A stretch of DNA of 64,000 nt from Isoptericola sp. AK164 (GCF_029643425.1 NZ_CP119106.1:1178001-1242000), one strand, 5' to 3'. Positions 50,105-59,325 are shown, counted from the stretch's first letter. Numbers and translations: made by a program. The notes: generated from the sequence alone by a model not told the origin.

Positions 50105-51748
50105 TCAGTCGTCGACGGTCAGCGCCAGCACGCCGCGCACCGCCGCGGTGGAGCGCGCCACGGACGCCGACGCGAGGTCGTCGCGCACCTGCCGGTCGGC
50201 GAACGTGTGCGCCTGGCGCACCCATCGGTCCGCGGCGTTCCAGTCGCCGTCGTCGGCCGCCTCCAGGGCGCGGTGCATCCGGTCGACGATCCGTGCGCCG
50301 ACCTGCTCGCGGACGAGGCCGGACTCGACCCGGTGCTGGACGAGCTCGGCGACGTCGGTGTACCACGACGGGTCGGCCGCGACGTCCGCGGGGACGTAGC
50401 CCGCCTCGACGGCGGCGCCGGTGACGGCCACGACCTCGTCGACGTACTCCTCCTCGTCCGGGTACCAGGCGGCCAGCGTCGCGTCGTCGACCGGACGGGA
50501 CGACCCGTCGATGAAGCAGAAGCCGGGGCCGGTGTTGAGTCCCGAGTTCAGCCGCACCGGGACCTCCTGCGCGGCCAGGCGGATGCCGCCCCGACCGAGA
50601 CCGAGGTCGTCGCGGTCCACGGAGCCGTCCGCGAGGAGGTCGATGGCGGGCGCCGACGGCGGAGCGTCCCCACCTGCCGCCCAGTCCGCCACGTGGTCGT
50701 ACGCCGCGCCCTGGACCATGTGCTGCGGGACGCGGGAGCCGGACGGCTCGTCGCACGTCTGCGGCGTGCCCGGGTACCCGCCGGGGGCCGTGCCGATGTC
50801 ACGGATGCGCAGGCGGCCGTAGTCCGTGATGAGCTTCCAGTCGCCGTGGGAGGCACCGGCGACCTCCCAGGTGCGCAGCGTGTCGCTGTCCGGCTGGCGC
50901 TGGGCCGCGCCCAGCAGGTCGATCGCGACGTCGGTCTCGCTGTTGATCTTGAGCACCGGGGTCTCGACCGCGTCACGGAGGGGCCCGCCGCCGCCGTGCA
51001 GCACGACCGCGTCGACGACGTCGCCGCCCGGGTCGACGGAGTTGACGTACGACCACAGGCGCCCGGCCGACTGGGAGTGACCGGTGGCGACCACGGTCTC
51101 CGCCTCCAGCGGGCCCAGCGGGGCGGTGCCGGCGGGCTCGCGGACGGCGCCGACGGCCTGGCTGAAGACGTCCCAGGACAGGGTGTCGTCGGTGACCGTG
51201 CCGCCGTCGGTCAGGTCGAGGGAGCCGTACCGGTCGGGGCTCCACGACCGCAGTCCGGTGCCGGAGTGGACCCCGGCCCGCTGCGCCGAGACGCCGACCC
51301 AGGCGTAGCCCTCGCGCAGGAGGTGCTCGTGGGTCTGGAACCAGTCGACCTCCTGGTCCCACTGGTTGGAGACGTTGTACCACTCGGTGATGACGGTGCC
51401 GTTGAACGCGCCCGGGTCCGTGGGGCGCCGCACGACCATCCGGGTGCGGTACTCGTGGCCGGTGCTGATCACCTCCGCGTCGGAGGTGCCGTCGGCGTCG
51501 TAGCGGGTCGCCTCGCCGGAGAGGAAGAACTCCTGCTCGACGTAGCCGTGGTCGGCCAGGTCGACGTCGGTGGCGAGGAAGGGGTACCCGTGGGCCGGGT
51601 CCCCGACGGCGGTCGTGGCGGGGACCGGGCCGGTCACGGCGGGGTCCGGGGTGTCGGGTGCCGCCGAGGCGGCCGGGAGGGAGAGTGCGGACGCCAGCAG
51701 GGTGAGGCCTGTTCCTGCGGCGACGGCACGTCGTCGGCTGACGGACAT
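50105..51748 (-). CDS. Tat-exported alpha/beta hydrolase-domain protein
   Basis: Protein of 547 aa. The N-terminus SVSRRRAVAAGTGLTLLASA carries a twin-arginine motif and a hydrophobic stretch ending near ALSLPAASA-A, so export by Tat is likely. The body resembles the 'alpha/beta hydrolase domain' family, with a nucleophile elbow TGHSQSAGRLW, INSETDVAIDLL (acid) and AGASHGDWK (histidine). The ATG at 51748 follows AAGGAG by 5 nt and is preferred to 51766. Substrate unknown; an esterase role is plausible. Confidence 0.85.
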   Translation of the reverse strand: MSVSRRRAVAAGTGLTLLASALSLPAASAAPDTPDPAVTGPVPATTAVGDPAHGYPFLATDVDLADHGYVEQEFFLSGEATRYDADGTSDAEVISTGHEYRTRMVVRRPTDPGAFNGTVITEWYNVSNQWDQEVDWFQTHEHLLREGYAWVGVSAQRAGVHSGTGLRSWSPDRYGSLDLTDGGTVTDDTLSWDVFSQAVGAVREPAGTAPLGPLEAETVVATGHSQSAGRLWSYVNSVDPGGDVVDAVVLHGGGGPLRDAVETPVLKINSETDVAIDLLGAAQRQPDSDTLRTWEVAGASHGDWKLITDYGRLRIRDIGTAPGGYPGTPQTCDEPSGSRVPQHMVQGAAYDHVADWAAGGDAPPSAPAIDLLADGSVDRDDLGLGRGGIRLAAQEVPVRLNSGLNTGPGFCFIDGSSRPVDDATLAAWYPDEEEYVDEVVAVTGAAVEAGYVPADVAADPSWYTDVAELVQHRVESGLVREQVGARIVDRMHRALEAADDGDWNAADRWVRQAHTFADRQVRDDLASASVARSTAAVRGVLALTVDD

Positions 51749-51821
51749 CGATGACTCCTTCGTCACGGCCCGACAGGCGGGCCTGTTCGTCGGTCGTCGG
51801 CAGCCTAGGAGCGGTGCAGCA

Positions 51822-51843
51822 CTTTGTCCATCGATTGAACAAG
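51822..51843. promoter_or_regulatory. Imperfect 22-bp palindrome in divergent region
   Basis: CTTTGTCCATC-GATTGAACAAG, 8 of 11 positions symmetric around ATCGAT, in an AT-rich patch 74 bp upstream of the hydrolase start. Probably an operator/promoter for the exported hydrolase; no adjacent regulator gene. Confidence 0.3.
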
Positions 51844-51917
51844 TTCTGGCGTGTCGCTGTCAGAAGTGGTCGAGGTCTTGCGCGCCCGTCCTGCGACGCA
51901 GGGTGCAGGATGGGGAG

Positions 51918-52325
51918 ATGATCTCCACCGAGCTCGCCACCCGGTTGCGCGACGCGGGACTGATCTGGAAGCCAGCCGACGGCGACCGGTTCCACATCGA
52001 CGCACCGGAGCTCCGCGAGGACGTCTTCACCATCTCCACGCTGGTCGTCGAGACGCACCACTTCGACACCGGCACGGTGCTCGGCTTCAACGGGACCACC
52101 GAGTGGGCCCTGGACTCGGTCGACATCGACGACACGCTGTGGCTACCGCGCGAGGACCAGCTCCGCGACCTGCTGGGCGGCACCTTCCGCTCGCTGCACG
52201 CCGAGGACGACGTCTTCACCGTCGAGGTGGAGCTGCTCGGCGAGCGCCGGACCTTCGACGCCCCGGAGGCCGCCGACGCCTACGGGGAGGCGTTGCTGGC
52301 CCTCATCGGCCTCTCGTCGGGATGA
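51918..52325 (+). CDS. Conserved actinobacterial hypothetical protein
   Basis: Protein of 135 aa, acidic, with no membrane helices. STELATRLRDAGLIWKPADG, VLGFNGTTEWALDS and LWLPREDQLRDLLGGTFRSL are strongly patterned and I recognise them from a widespread actinobacterial family, often labelled 'pilus assembly protein CpaE' in databases without supporting pilus genes. Nothing here suggests pili. Function unknown. Confidence 0.75.
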   Translation: MISTELATRLRDAGLIWKPADGDRFHIDAPELREDVFTISTLVVETHHFDTGTVLGFNGTTEWALDSVDIDDTLWLPREDQLRDLLGGTFRSLHAEDDVFTVEVELLGERRTFDAPEAADAYGEALLALIGLSSG

Positions 52326-52359
52326 CGGCGTCGGGCCCCGGCCCGACTACCCTGGTCCG

Positions 52360-53172
52360 GTGCCGAACTCACCGCAGGAGAACCCGGACGTCCCGCAGGA
52401 CACCCCGGTCGAGGACTCCGTCGACACCCGACACCACCGCCGTCCGCTGAGCTACGTGCGCCGCACCGCCCGCCTGACCGCGGGCCAGCAGAGGGCCTGG
52501 GACACCCGCCGGCACCGCTACCTGATCGAGGTCCCGCGCGAGCACCGCGACATGTCGGTGCACCCGGACTGGCAGCTCGACCCCGCCGCGGAGTTCGGCC
52601 GCACCGCGCCCCTCGTCCTGGAGATCGGGACCGGCCTGGGCGAGTGCGTCGTGCACGCCGCGGCGACGCACCCCGAGCGCGACCACCTGGCCGTCGAGGT
52701 CTACCGTCCGGGCGTCGCGCAGACCATCGTGCGCGCGGGGCACGCCGGGGCCGACCCGGCCGTCGCCGGCGGCGACCCGGGCCACGAGCTCGACAACCTG
52801 CGGATCATGCAGGTCGACGCCGCCGAGCTGCTCGGGCACGGCCTGCCCGAGGCGAGCCTCGACGAGCTGTGGGTGTTCTTCCCGGACCCGTGGCCCAAGA
52901 AGCGCCACCACAAGCGCCGGCTGGTCACCCCCGCCTTCGCCGAGCTGGCGGCCCGCGCGATCAAGCCCGGTGGCCGGTGGCGGTTGGCCACCGACTGGGC
53001 CGAGTACGGCGAGGTGATGCTCGAGGTGCTCGACGCCGCCGAGGGCTTCCGCAACGCCCACGGCCCCGGCCGGCGCGCCCCGCGCTTCGAGGGTCGCGTC
53101 ATGACCAGCTTCGAGCGCAAGGGTCTGAACGCCGGGCGCAGCGTGACCGACCTGGAGTACGTCCGGCTCTGA
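52360..53172 (+). CDS. trmB: tRNA (guanine-N7)-methyltransferase
   Basis: Protein of 270 aa with a class I methyltransferase fold. A tail of about 45 residues precedes LVLEIGTGLGECVVHAA (SAM site). ELWVFFPDPWPKKRHHKRR is the TrmB signature, followed by PGGRWRLATDWAEYGE and a C-terminal TSFERKGLNAGRSVTDLEY. It makes m7G46 in tRNA. The GTG at 52360 is the start. It converges on bioN with only 2 nt between stops and no visible terminator. Confidence 0.95.
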   Translation: MPNSPQENPDVPQDTPVEDSVDTRHHRRPLSYVRRTARLTAGQQRAWDTRRHRYLIEVPREHRDMSVHPDWQLDPAAEFGRTAPLVLEIGTGLGECVVHAAATHPERDHLAVEVYRPGVAQTIVRAGHAGADPAVAGGDPGHELDNLRIMQVDAAELLGHGLPEASLDELWVFFPDPWPKKRHHKRRLVTPAFAELAARAIKPGGRWRLATDWAEYGEVMLEVLDAAEGFRNAHGPGRRAPRFEGRVMTSFERKGLNAGRSVTDLEYVRL

Positions 53173-53174
53173 CC

Positions 53175-53792
53175 TCAGTCGTCCAGGCCGCGCGCCGCCA
53201 GGGCCTCGCCCAGGGCGTCGGCCCGCCGCAGCGACCCCACCACCAGCGGCACCGCGAAGGCCCGCACGTCGCGCTCGCGGCCCCGGGCGCGCTGCGCGTC
53301 CCGCACCCGCGCGGCCAGGTCGGTGAGCACGGGGACGGACCGCAGGGTCAGGGCCAGCACCAGCGCGGCACGCTCCGGGTCGAGGCCCCACCGGCGCCCC
53401 GGCCGCAGCACGCGCTCCACGACGTCCAGGACCTGCGCCGTCGGGGTGGTGGCCGTGACGAGACCGGCGAGGGCCACGAGGGCCACGAGCCGCGTGCTCA
53501 GCACCACCGCCTCGACGGGCCCCAGTACCCACCACTGCACCGCCAGCAGGCACACCACGACCCAGCGCAGCGGCCTGATCTGGGCCCAGAGCGCCCGCGG
53601 TCCCAGCCCGGCCAGGGCGAACACCGCCATGACGCCGACGACGGCGAGGGCGGCTCCCCGCGGTCCGTCCACGGTGAGCAGCGCCAGCGAGCACACGCAC
53701 AGCCCGGCGAGCTTCGTCCCCGCGCCGAGCCGGTGCACCGGGGACGTAGAGGTCCTCGGGGGTGCCATGGCGGGCGGCGGGCCGGCAGTCAT
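53175..53792 (-). CDS. bioN: ECF transporter T component (BioN-like)
   Basis: Protein of 205 aa with about five hydrophobic helices and the two Ala-Arg coupling motifs of the CbiQ/BioN family (RRADALGEALAARGLDD at the C-terminus includes the ARG motif). It couples the ATPase to the BioY substrate subunit. The start overlaps the ATPase stop (ATGA). Last gene of the five-gene operon. Confidence 0.87.
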   Translation of the reverse strand: MTAGPPPAMAPPRTSTSPVHRLGAGTKLAGLCVCSLALLTVDGPRGAALAVVGVMAVFALAGLGPRALWAQIRPLRWVVVCLLAVQWWVLGPVEAVVLSTRLVALVALAGLVTATTPTAQVLDVVERVLRPGRRWGLDPERAALVLALTLRSVPVLTDLAARVRDAQRARGRERDVRAFAVPLVVGSLRRADALGEALAARGLDD

Positions 53793-54481
53793 CGGACCGG
53801 CGCTCCCATCAGCGCGCGGTAGGCCGGCACCGCCACGGCCGGGACGTCGTCGACCACGACCCGGCCCTCGTCGACCACCAGCACCCGTTCGTAGTCGCCC
53901 ACGAGGTCCAGGTCGTGGGTGACCAGCACCACCCGCTGCTCCAGCGCCGCCAGCCGCTGCGCGACGAACCGGGTGTTGCGCAGGTCCAGCAGGGTCGTCG
54001 GTTCGTCGGCCACCACGACGTCCGGGCGGGACACCAGCACGCTGGACAGCGCCAGGAGCTGCTTCTGGCCCCCGGAGAGCAGGTGCGCCGGATGGTCCGC
54101 GTGCCCGGCCAGGCCGTGCCGCTCCAGCTCGGCCGCCACCCGGGCGCCGACCTCGGCGCGGGACAGCCCGGAGCCGCGCAGCGAGAACGCGACGTCCTCG
54201 GCGACGGTCGGCATGACGATCTGGGCGTCCGGGTCGGTGAACACGAACCCGACCCGCCGGCGCACGGCGCGGCCGTGCCGGGCCACGTCCAGCCCGTCGA
54301 CCAGCACCCGGCCCGACGTCGGGGCCACCAGGCCGTTGAGCAGCCGCGCGAGTGTCGACTTGCCCGAGCCGTTCGCGCCGATCACCGCCACCCGGTGCTC
54401 GGTCAGCCGGACCGACACCCCGCGCAGCACGTGCCGGCCCTCGCGGCGCACGTGCACGTCGTCCAGCACGATCCCGGTCAC
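53789..54481 (-). CDS. bioM: ECF transporter ATPase (BioM-like)
   Basis: Protein of 230 aa. Walker A GANGSGKSTLARLLNG, Q-loop FVFTDPDAQIVMPTVAEDV, signature LSGGQKQLLALSS, and Walker B VVVADEPTTLLD. The DPDAQ Q-helix is typical of CbiO/EcfA-type ATPases. The GTG at 54481 overlaps the thiolase stop (GTGA). Confidence 0.9.
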   Translation of the reverse strand: MTGIVLDDVHVRREGRHVLRGVSVRLTEHRVAVIGANGSGKSTLARLLNGLVAPTSGRVLVDGLDVARHGRAVRRRVGFVFTDPDAQIVMPTVAEDVAFSLRGSGLSRAEVGARVAAELERHGLAGHADHPAHLLSGGQKQLLALSSVLVSRPDVVVADEPTTLLDLRNTRFVAQRLAALEQRVVLVTHDLDLVGDYERVLVVDEGRVVVDDVPAVAVPAYRALMGAPVR

Positions 54482-55611
54482 CGGACCACCTCCACGAGCA
54501 CGGCGACGCCGATCCCGCCGGTCCCCGCCGCCGTGGCGAGCCCGAGCGTGCCCGCCGGTGCGCCGCCGCGCACCAGCCGGGAGAACAGCCGGACGACGGC
54601 GACCGCCCCGCTCGCCCCGAACGGGTGCCCGCCCGCCAGGGACCCGCCGTCGGCGTTCCAGCGCGGATCGGTCAGCGGGTCCACGCCGAGGTCCCCGGCC
54701 ACCGCGAGCGCCTGCACGGCGAACGCCTCGACGAGCTCCAGCGCGGCCACGTCCTCGAGCCGGACCCCGCCGCGCGCGCACGCCGCGCGCACGGCGGACA
54801 CGGGGGTCAGCAGGGGCATCGCGGGGTCGCCGGCCACGGTCGCCACCGTCCGGACCCGCAGCCCCGGGGCGCCGTCCGGCGCCAGGACCACGGCGGCCGC
54901 CCCGTCCGCGGCCGGTGCGGCCGAGGCCGCCGTCACCGTGCCGTCGGGGGAGAAGGCCCCCGGCAGCCGGTCCAGCAGCCTCGGGGACAGCGCCCGGGCG
55001 TGCTCGTCGCGGTCCAGCGGCCCGACGGCCACGGTCTCGGTGGCGAACCGCCCGGCCGTGTGCGCGGCGCGCAGCCGCTCGTGCGAGGCCACGGCGTAGC
55101 GGTGCTGCAGCGCGCGGGAGATGCCGCGCTCCTGGGCGAGCCGGTCCGCGGCCCGGCCGGCCTCCGGGTCCGCCCACGGCGGGGCGGTGAAGGACGCGCG
55201 GTCGTAGCCGAGCGTGCCGTGCGCGCGCCCCGGTGCCCGGGTGGCGCTCTCGACGCCGCCCGCCAGCACGACGCGGGCGTGGCCGGCGTCGACCAGCGCG
55301 GCCGCCGTGCCCACGGCGGCGAGCCCGGAGGCGCACTGCCGGTCCACGCTCATCCCGGGCACGTGCCGGCCGACGGCGGTCAGCGCCGCACGGCGCGCCA
55401 CGTTGCCACCGTGGCCCGCGGCGTTGCCCAGCACCACCTCGTCCACCGGGCCGGCGGCCGCGTCGTGCGCTGCGTCGTGCGCTGCGTCGTGCGCGGCGTC
55501 GTGCGCGGCGGCGCTGAGGACCGCGGCGGCCAGCCGGGCCTCGTCGGCCCCGGCGTGCCCGCCGCCGCGCCGGCCGGTCCACGTGCGCCGGGCGGCCACC
55601 ACCACGCTCAC
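54478..55611 (-). CDS. Thiolase (acetyl-CoA acyltransferase)
   Basis: Protein of 377 aa. The nucleophilic cysteine is in SVDRQCASGLAAVGTA, the second site is GGHPFGASGAVAVV, and the final cysteine region is replaced by AGTGGIGVAVLVEV: the usual CxGGGxG cysteine is a threonine (GTGGIG), which may favour the degradative or non-canonical activity, or impair it. A 12-bp tandem repeat (55461-55508) encodes four AHDA-type units near residue 36. It sits inside a biotin-transport operon and could work on a pimelate-like acyl-CoA; that is inference. Confidence 0.85.
   Translation of the reverse strand: MSVVVAARRTWTGRRGGGHAGADEARLAAAVLSAAAHDAAHDAAHDAAHDAAAGPVDEVVLGNAAGHGGNVARRAALTAVGRHVPGMSVDRQCASGLAAVGTAAALVDAGHARVVLAGGVESATRAPGRAHGTLGYDRASFTAPPWADPEAGRAADRLAQERGISRALQHRYAVASHERLRAAHTAGRFATETVAVGPLDRDEHARALSPRLLDRLPGAFSPDGTVTAASAAPAADGAAAVVLAPDGAPGLRVRTVATVAGDPAMPLLTPVSAVRAACARGGVRLEDVAALELVEAFAVQALAVAGDLGVDPLTDPRWNADGGSLAGGHPFGASGAVAVVRLFSRLVRGGAPAGTLGLATAAGTGGIGVAVLVEVVR
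55461..55508. repeat. 12-bp tandem repeat inside thiolase gene
   Basis: Four units of the type CGTCGTGCGC(T/G)G in a row, keeping frame and encoding a His-Asp-Ala-Ala repeat in an exposed N-terminal loop. The unit length is a multiple of three, so copy-number changes would keep the gene open. Confidence 0.75.
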
Positions 55612-57020
55612 CGCAGCACCGCGAGGTCGCCGACCTGCGCGGCCGGGTCGTGGCCCGCGACGGCGGCACCGAGCGCGGAACGGGCCACCTTGCCGTTCGA
55701 GGTGCGCGGCAGGGCGTCGACGCGGAACCAGCGCCGGGGCCGCTGGGCCGGGGCGAGGGTGGCCCGGGCGACCCGTTCCAGGTGGGCGCGCAGCCCGGGG
55801 TGGTCGTCGGCCTCGACGACGGCGACGACGACGGCGCCGAACCGGCGGTGCGGGGCGCCGGCCACCACGACGTCACGGACCCCGGGTACGGGTCGCAGCG
55901 CGGCCTCGACGTCCTCGGGCACGACGGTGGCACCGGCGGTGAGGATCGCGCCGTCGCCACGGCCTCGCAGCCGCAGCGCGCGGTCCCCGGCGGCCGCCGA
56001 GCCGCCGTCGGGCAGGTCGGCCAGGTCACCGACGGTGCTCCATCCGTCCCGGGTGCGCAGCGGCCCCGTCGCCCCGGCCAGGTAGCCGCTCGCCGTCCAC
56101 GGCGAGCGCACCCACACCTCGCCCAGGCTCGTGCCCGGCTGCGGCCGGACCTGCACCTCGACCTGGGGGAACGGCACCAGCCCGTCCCCGGTGTCGATCG
56201 CGACGAAGCTCAGCTCCACCGCCCCGTAGTACGCCACGACCTGCACGCCGTGGGCGTGGGCCCGGGCCCGCTGGGCGGGGTCCGTGCCGGCGCCGCCCAC
56301 CACGACGGTGCGCAGCCGGGACGGCACGCCCGCGTCGAGGGCGTCCAGGACGTCGTCGAGCCGGGAGGGGACCAGGTGGGCCAGGTCGGCCCCGGCGAGC
56401 GCCGCCGTCGTCGCCGACACGGTCGGCGCGAGCTCCACCGACGCCCCGGCCGCCAGGGCGTGCACCGCCGCGAAGCAGTGCAGCGAGCTGGCCAGGGGGC
56501 CCGTGACCAGGACGGTATCCCCGGCGCGAGTGCCGGTCAGGCGCGAGACGTGCTCGAAGGAGCCCGTCCAGGACCCGCGGGAGCGCAGCACGGCGCGCGG
56601 ACGCCCCGTGCTGCCCGAGGAGAACCCCGCCCACGCGGGTGCGGCGTCGTCCGGGGTCGGCCCGGGAGGCGGGGGAGGAGCACCGTGACCGCGCGGCAGC
56701 GGCACGTGCACGACGACGGCGGGGGTCAGGGCGTGCAGCACCTCGGCCCGCTGGTGCACCGGCCAGGCCGGGTCGCCGACCAGCCCGACGGCACCGGCCC
56801 GGTCCGCGGCGAGCAGCGCGACGAGCGTGTCCAGGGGGTCGGCGAGCGACAGGGCGACCAGGTCCCCGGGGCACGTCCCGGTCGCGGCCAGGTGCTCGGC
56901 GCCCGCGACGAGGTCGGCGGCCAGCTCGGCGAAGGTGCGGCTGCGCTCGCCGCAGCGCACCGCGACACGGTCCGCGGCGGGGCCGTGCGCGTGCTGCAGG
57001 ACGTGGTGGGCGACCGGCAC
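55608..57020 (-). CDS. AMP-dependent acyl-CoA ligase family protein
   Basis: Protein of 470 aa, shorter than typical ligases. Motifs: AGFSSGSTGRPRAV (P-loop), VQVVAYYGAVELSFVA (A5), STVGDLADLPDG (A7), and PRTSNGKVARSAL with the catalytic lysine (A10). It activates a carboxylic acid as an acyl-adenylate/CoA. The GTG at 57020 is directly adjacent to the bioY stop, and the stop overlaps the thiolase start. Placement between bioY and bioMN suggests a biotin-related acid such as pimelate, but the sequence does not identify it. Confidence 0.85.
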   Translation of the reverse strand: MPVAHHVLQHAHGPAADRVAVRCGERSRTFAELAADLVAGAEHLAATGTCPGDLVALSLADPLDTLVALLAADRAGAVGLVGDPAWPVHQRAEVLHALTPAVVVHVPLPRGHGAPPPPPGPTPDDAAPAWAGFSSGSTGRPRAVLRSRGSWTGSFEHVSRLTGTRAGDTVLVTGPLASSLHCFAAVHALAAGASVELAPTVSATTAALAGADLAHLVPSRLDDVLDALDAGVPSRLRTVVVGGAGTDPAQRARAHAHGVQVVAYYGAVELSFVAIDTGDGLVPFPQVEVQVRPQPGTSLGEVWVRSPWTASGYLAGATGPLRTRDGWSTVGDLADLPDGGSAAAGDRALRLRGRGDGAILTAGATVVPEDVEAALRPVPGVRDVVVAGAPHRRFGAVVVAVVEADDHPGLRAHLERVARATLAPAQRPRRWFRVDALPRTSNGKVARSALGAAVAGHDPAAQVGDLAVLR

Positions 57021-57614
57021 TCAGCCCTCCCGGCCCCCGCGGCGCACCGCGGCGGGGTAGGCCCGCGCGACGGCGGCGGTGATCGCGGCGCAGGCCAGCG
57101 CCTTGAGCAGGTCCCCGGGCACGAAGGCGAGGGACAGCAGGGCCGTCTCGGCCAGGGGCACACCGGTCAGCACGGCCTGGACGGGGATCCCGACGGCGTA
57201 CACCACGCCGACGCCGCCGACGAGCGCGGCGAGGAGCACGCCCAGGAACGTCACCCTCCGCTGCCGCTCGACCAGCAGCCCGACGACGAAGGCGCCGGCC
57301 ACGAACCCGAGCAGGTAGCCGGCCGACGGTCCCACGAACACGCCGAGACCGCCCCGACCGCCGGCGAGCAGCGGCAGCCCGGCCGCGACCAGGGCGAGCA
57401 GCGTCAGCACCGCCAGCGCGCCGCGGCGGGCGCCCAGGATCGCCCCGGCGAGCATCACCCCGAGGGTCTGCAGCGTCACCGGGACGGCGTTGCCGAACAG
57501 CGCGATCGACCCGGGCAGGCCCAGGACGGCGATCAGTGCCGCGAAGGTGGCCACCCGTGCGGCGTCGGCGGTGGTCGAGCGGGCCGGGGTGCGGGTTGCG
57601 GCGGTCTCGGTCAC
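57021..57614 (-). CDS. bioY: Biotin transporter BioY (ECF S component)
   Basis: Protein of 197 aa with six hydrophobic helices. AVPVTLQTLGVMLAGAILG and GPSAGYLLGFVAGAFVVG are the BioY hallmarks, and AFVPGDLLKALACAA completes the pattern. The GTG at 57614 follows GAAGGAGC. First gene of bioY-ligase-thiolase-bioM-bioN. An inverted repeat GTGCGGG...CCCGCAC (57636-57668) lies just upstream and may be regulatory. Confidence 0.92.
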   Translation of the reverse strand: MTETAATRTPARSTTADAARVATFAALIAVLGLPGSIALFGNAVPVTLQTLGVMLAGAILGARRGALAVLTLLALVAAGLPLLAGGRGGLGVFVGPSAGYLLGFVAGAFVVGLLVERQRRVTFLGVLLAALVGGVGVVYAVGIPVQAVLTGVPLAETALLSLAFVPGDLLKALACAAITAAVARAYPAAVRRGGREG

Positions 57615-57840
57615 GCTGCTCCTTCGTCGCGGGCGGTGCGGGGACGGGTACCACTGTGCTGCCCGCACGGTACGCCGGGCGCCGGTCCGGTCACCCAGCC
57701 CCGTGCCGCCGTCGTGCACGGATCCCACAAGCGGTTGTCGGGTCCGCACAAGTCGCCCGCGCCCCGGTCGTGGGACACCGCCACGCGGGCGCGGGCCGTC
57801 CCACGCTGCAGAACGGGCCGTGACGCGACACCATGCCCGG

Positions 57841-59325
57841 ATGGAGCAGACGTACGACGTGATCGTCATCGGTGCCGGCCCCGTGGGGGAGAACGCGGCC
57901 GACCGCGCGGCGCGCGGCGGGCTGTCCGTCGCCGTCGTGGAGGCCGAGCTCGTGGGCGGGGAGTGCTCGTACTGGGCGTGCATCCCCTCCAAGACCCTGC
58001 TGTCGCCCGGAGCCGCGCGGCAGGCGGCGCGCGAGGCGCCCGGCGTGGGCGACCCCGGACCGCTGGACGTGGACGCGGTGCTGGCGCGCCGCGACGAGAT
58101 GACCGGCGAGGGCGACGACTCCGGCCAGGAGGAGTGGCTCGACTCCGTGGGCATCACGCTGGTGCGCGGCCACGGCCGCCTAGCCGGGGAGCGCACGGTC
58201 GAGGTCGTGCCCGCCACGGGCGTCGACGACGACGCGGCCGGCGAGACGCACCGCCTGCTCGCGCGCTGCGCCGTCGTGGTCTCCACCGGCAGCGCCGCGG
58301 TCGTCCCGGACCTGCCGGGTCTGGCCGAGGCCAACCCGTGGACCTCGCGCGAGGCCACCGCCGTCGAGGCGGTGCCCGCGTCGCTGGTGATCCTCGGTGG
58401 CGGCGTCGTCGGGGTGGAGATGGCCACCCTCTATGCCGACCTCGGCGCCCAGGTGACGCTGATCGCCCGGGGCGGGCTGCTCGCCGGGGCCGAACCCTTC
58501 GCCGGGGAGATGGTCGCCGAGGCGCTGCGCGACGCCGGCGTGGACGTGCGCCTCGGGACCACGGCGCGCCGCGTGGAGCGCCCGGCCCCGGGCGGTCCCG
58601 TCACCGTCACGGTCGGCGGGGACGACGGTGCGGAGATCGTCACCGCCGCCGAGCTGTTGGTGGCCACCGGACGCCGACCCCGCACCGGCGACGTCGGTCT
58701 CGACACGGTCGGGCTCGAGCCCGGTGCGCCGCTGACGATCGACGACACGACGGCCGTGGAGAAGGTCGGCCGGGACGTCGTCGGCAAGCCGTGGCTGTTC
58801 GCCTGCGGCGACGTGACCGGACGCGTGGGCACCACCCACCAGGGCAAGTACCAGGCCCGGGTCACCGGCGACGTCGTGGCCGCGCTGTACGGGTCCGGCG
58901 GGGACCGGGAGGCGATCGTCGCGGCCTCGGGCGCGCGATGGAGCCGGTACGCGGCCCGGGCCGACCACGGCGCGCAGACGCAGGCCGTGTTCGCCCGCCC
59001 GCACGTCGCCTGGGTCGGGCCCACCGAGGCCGAGGCCCGGCGCGCCGGGCTGCCCGTGCGCGCCGTCTCCTACGACCTCGCCTCGGTGGCCGGGGCCGCC
59101 GTCACCTCGCCGGACCACGGCGGCCGGGCCCAGGTCCTGGTGGACACCGAGCGCGACGTCCTGGTGGGCGCCACGTTCGTCGGGCCCGACGCCGCCGAGC
59201 TGCTGCACGCCGCGACCGTCGCCGTCGTCGGCGAGGTGCCGCTCGACGCCCTGTGGCACGCCGTGCCACCGTTCCCCACGGTCAGCGAGGTGTGGCTGCG
59301 GCTGCTGGAGGAGCTCGGCCTGTGA
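57841..59325 (+). CDS. Class I pyridine nucleotide-disulfide oxidoreductase
   Basis: Protein of 494 aa. FAD motif GAGPVGENAA (11-20), redox pair C42 and C47 in GGECSYWACIPSKT, NAD motif LGGGVVGVEMATLYADLG, and FACGDVTGRVG before the dimerisation domain. The lipoamide-type HxxxxE ending is replaced by HAVPPFPTVSEVWLRLLEEL. It resembles uncharacterised NAD(P)/FAD-dependent reductases of the mercuric/lipoamide reductase group. Substrate unknown; mycothione or a small disulfide is possible. Divergent from bioY. Confidence 0.85.
   Translation: MEQTYDVIVIGAGPVGENAADRAARGGLSVAVVEAELVGGECSYWACIPSKTLLSPGAARQAAREAPGVGDPGPLDVDAVLARRDEMTGEGDDSGQEEWLDSVGITLVRGHGRLAGERTVEVVPATGVDDDAAGETHRLLARCAVVVSTGSAAVVPDLPGLAEANPWTSREATAVEAVPASLVILGGGVVGVEMATLYADLGAQVTLIARGGLLAGAEPFAGEMVAEALRDAGVDVRLGTTARRVERPAPGGPVTVTVGGDDGAEIVTAAELLVATGRRPRTGDVGLDTVGLEPGAPLTIDDTTAVEKVGRDVVGKPWLFACGDVTGRVGTTHQGKYQARVTGDVVAALYGSGGDREAIVAASGARWSRYAARADHGAQTQAVFARPHVAWVGPTEAEARRAGLPVRAVSYDLASVAGAAVTSPDHGGRAQVLVDTERDVLVGATFVGPDAAELLHAATVAVVGEVPLDALWHAVPPFPTVSEVWLRLLEELGL

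Noticed and set aside
57636-57668. Biotin repressor (BirA/BioQ) operator upstream of bioY
   Set aside because: There is an inverted repeat GTGCGGG...CCCGCAC, but it does not resemble the BirA or BioQ consensus that I know; kept only as a note under bioY.
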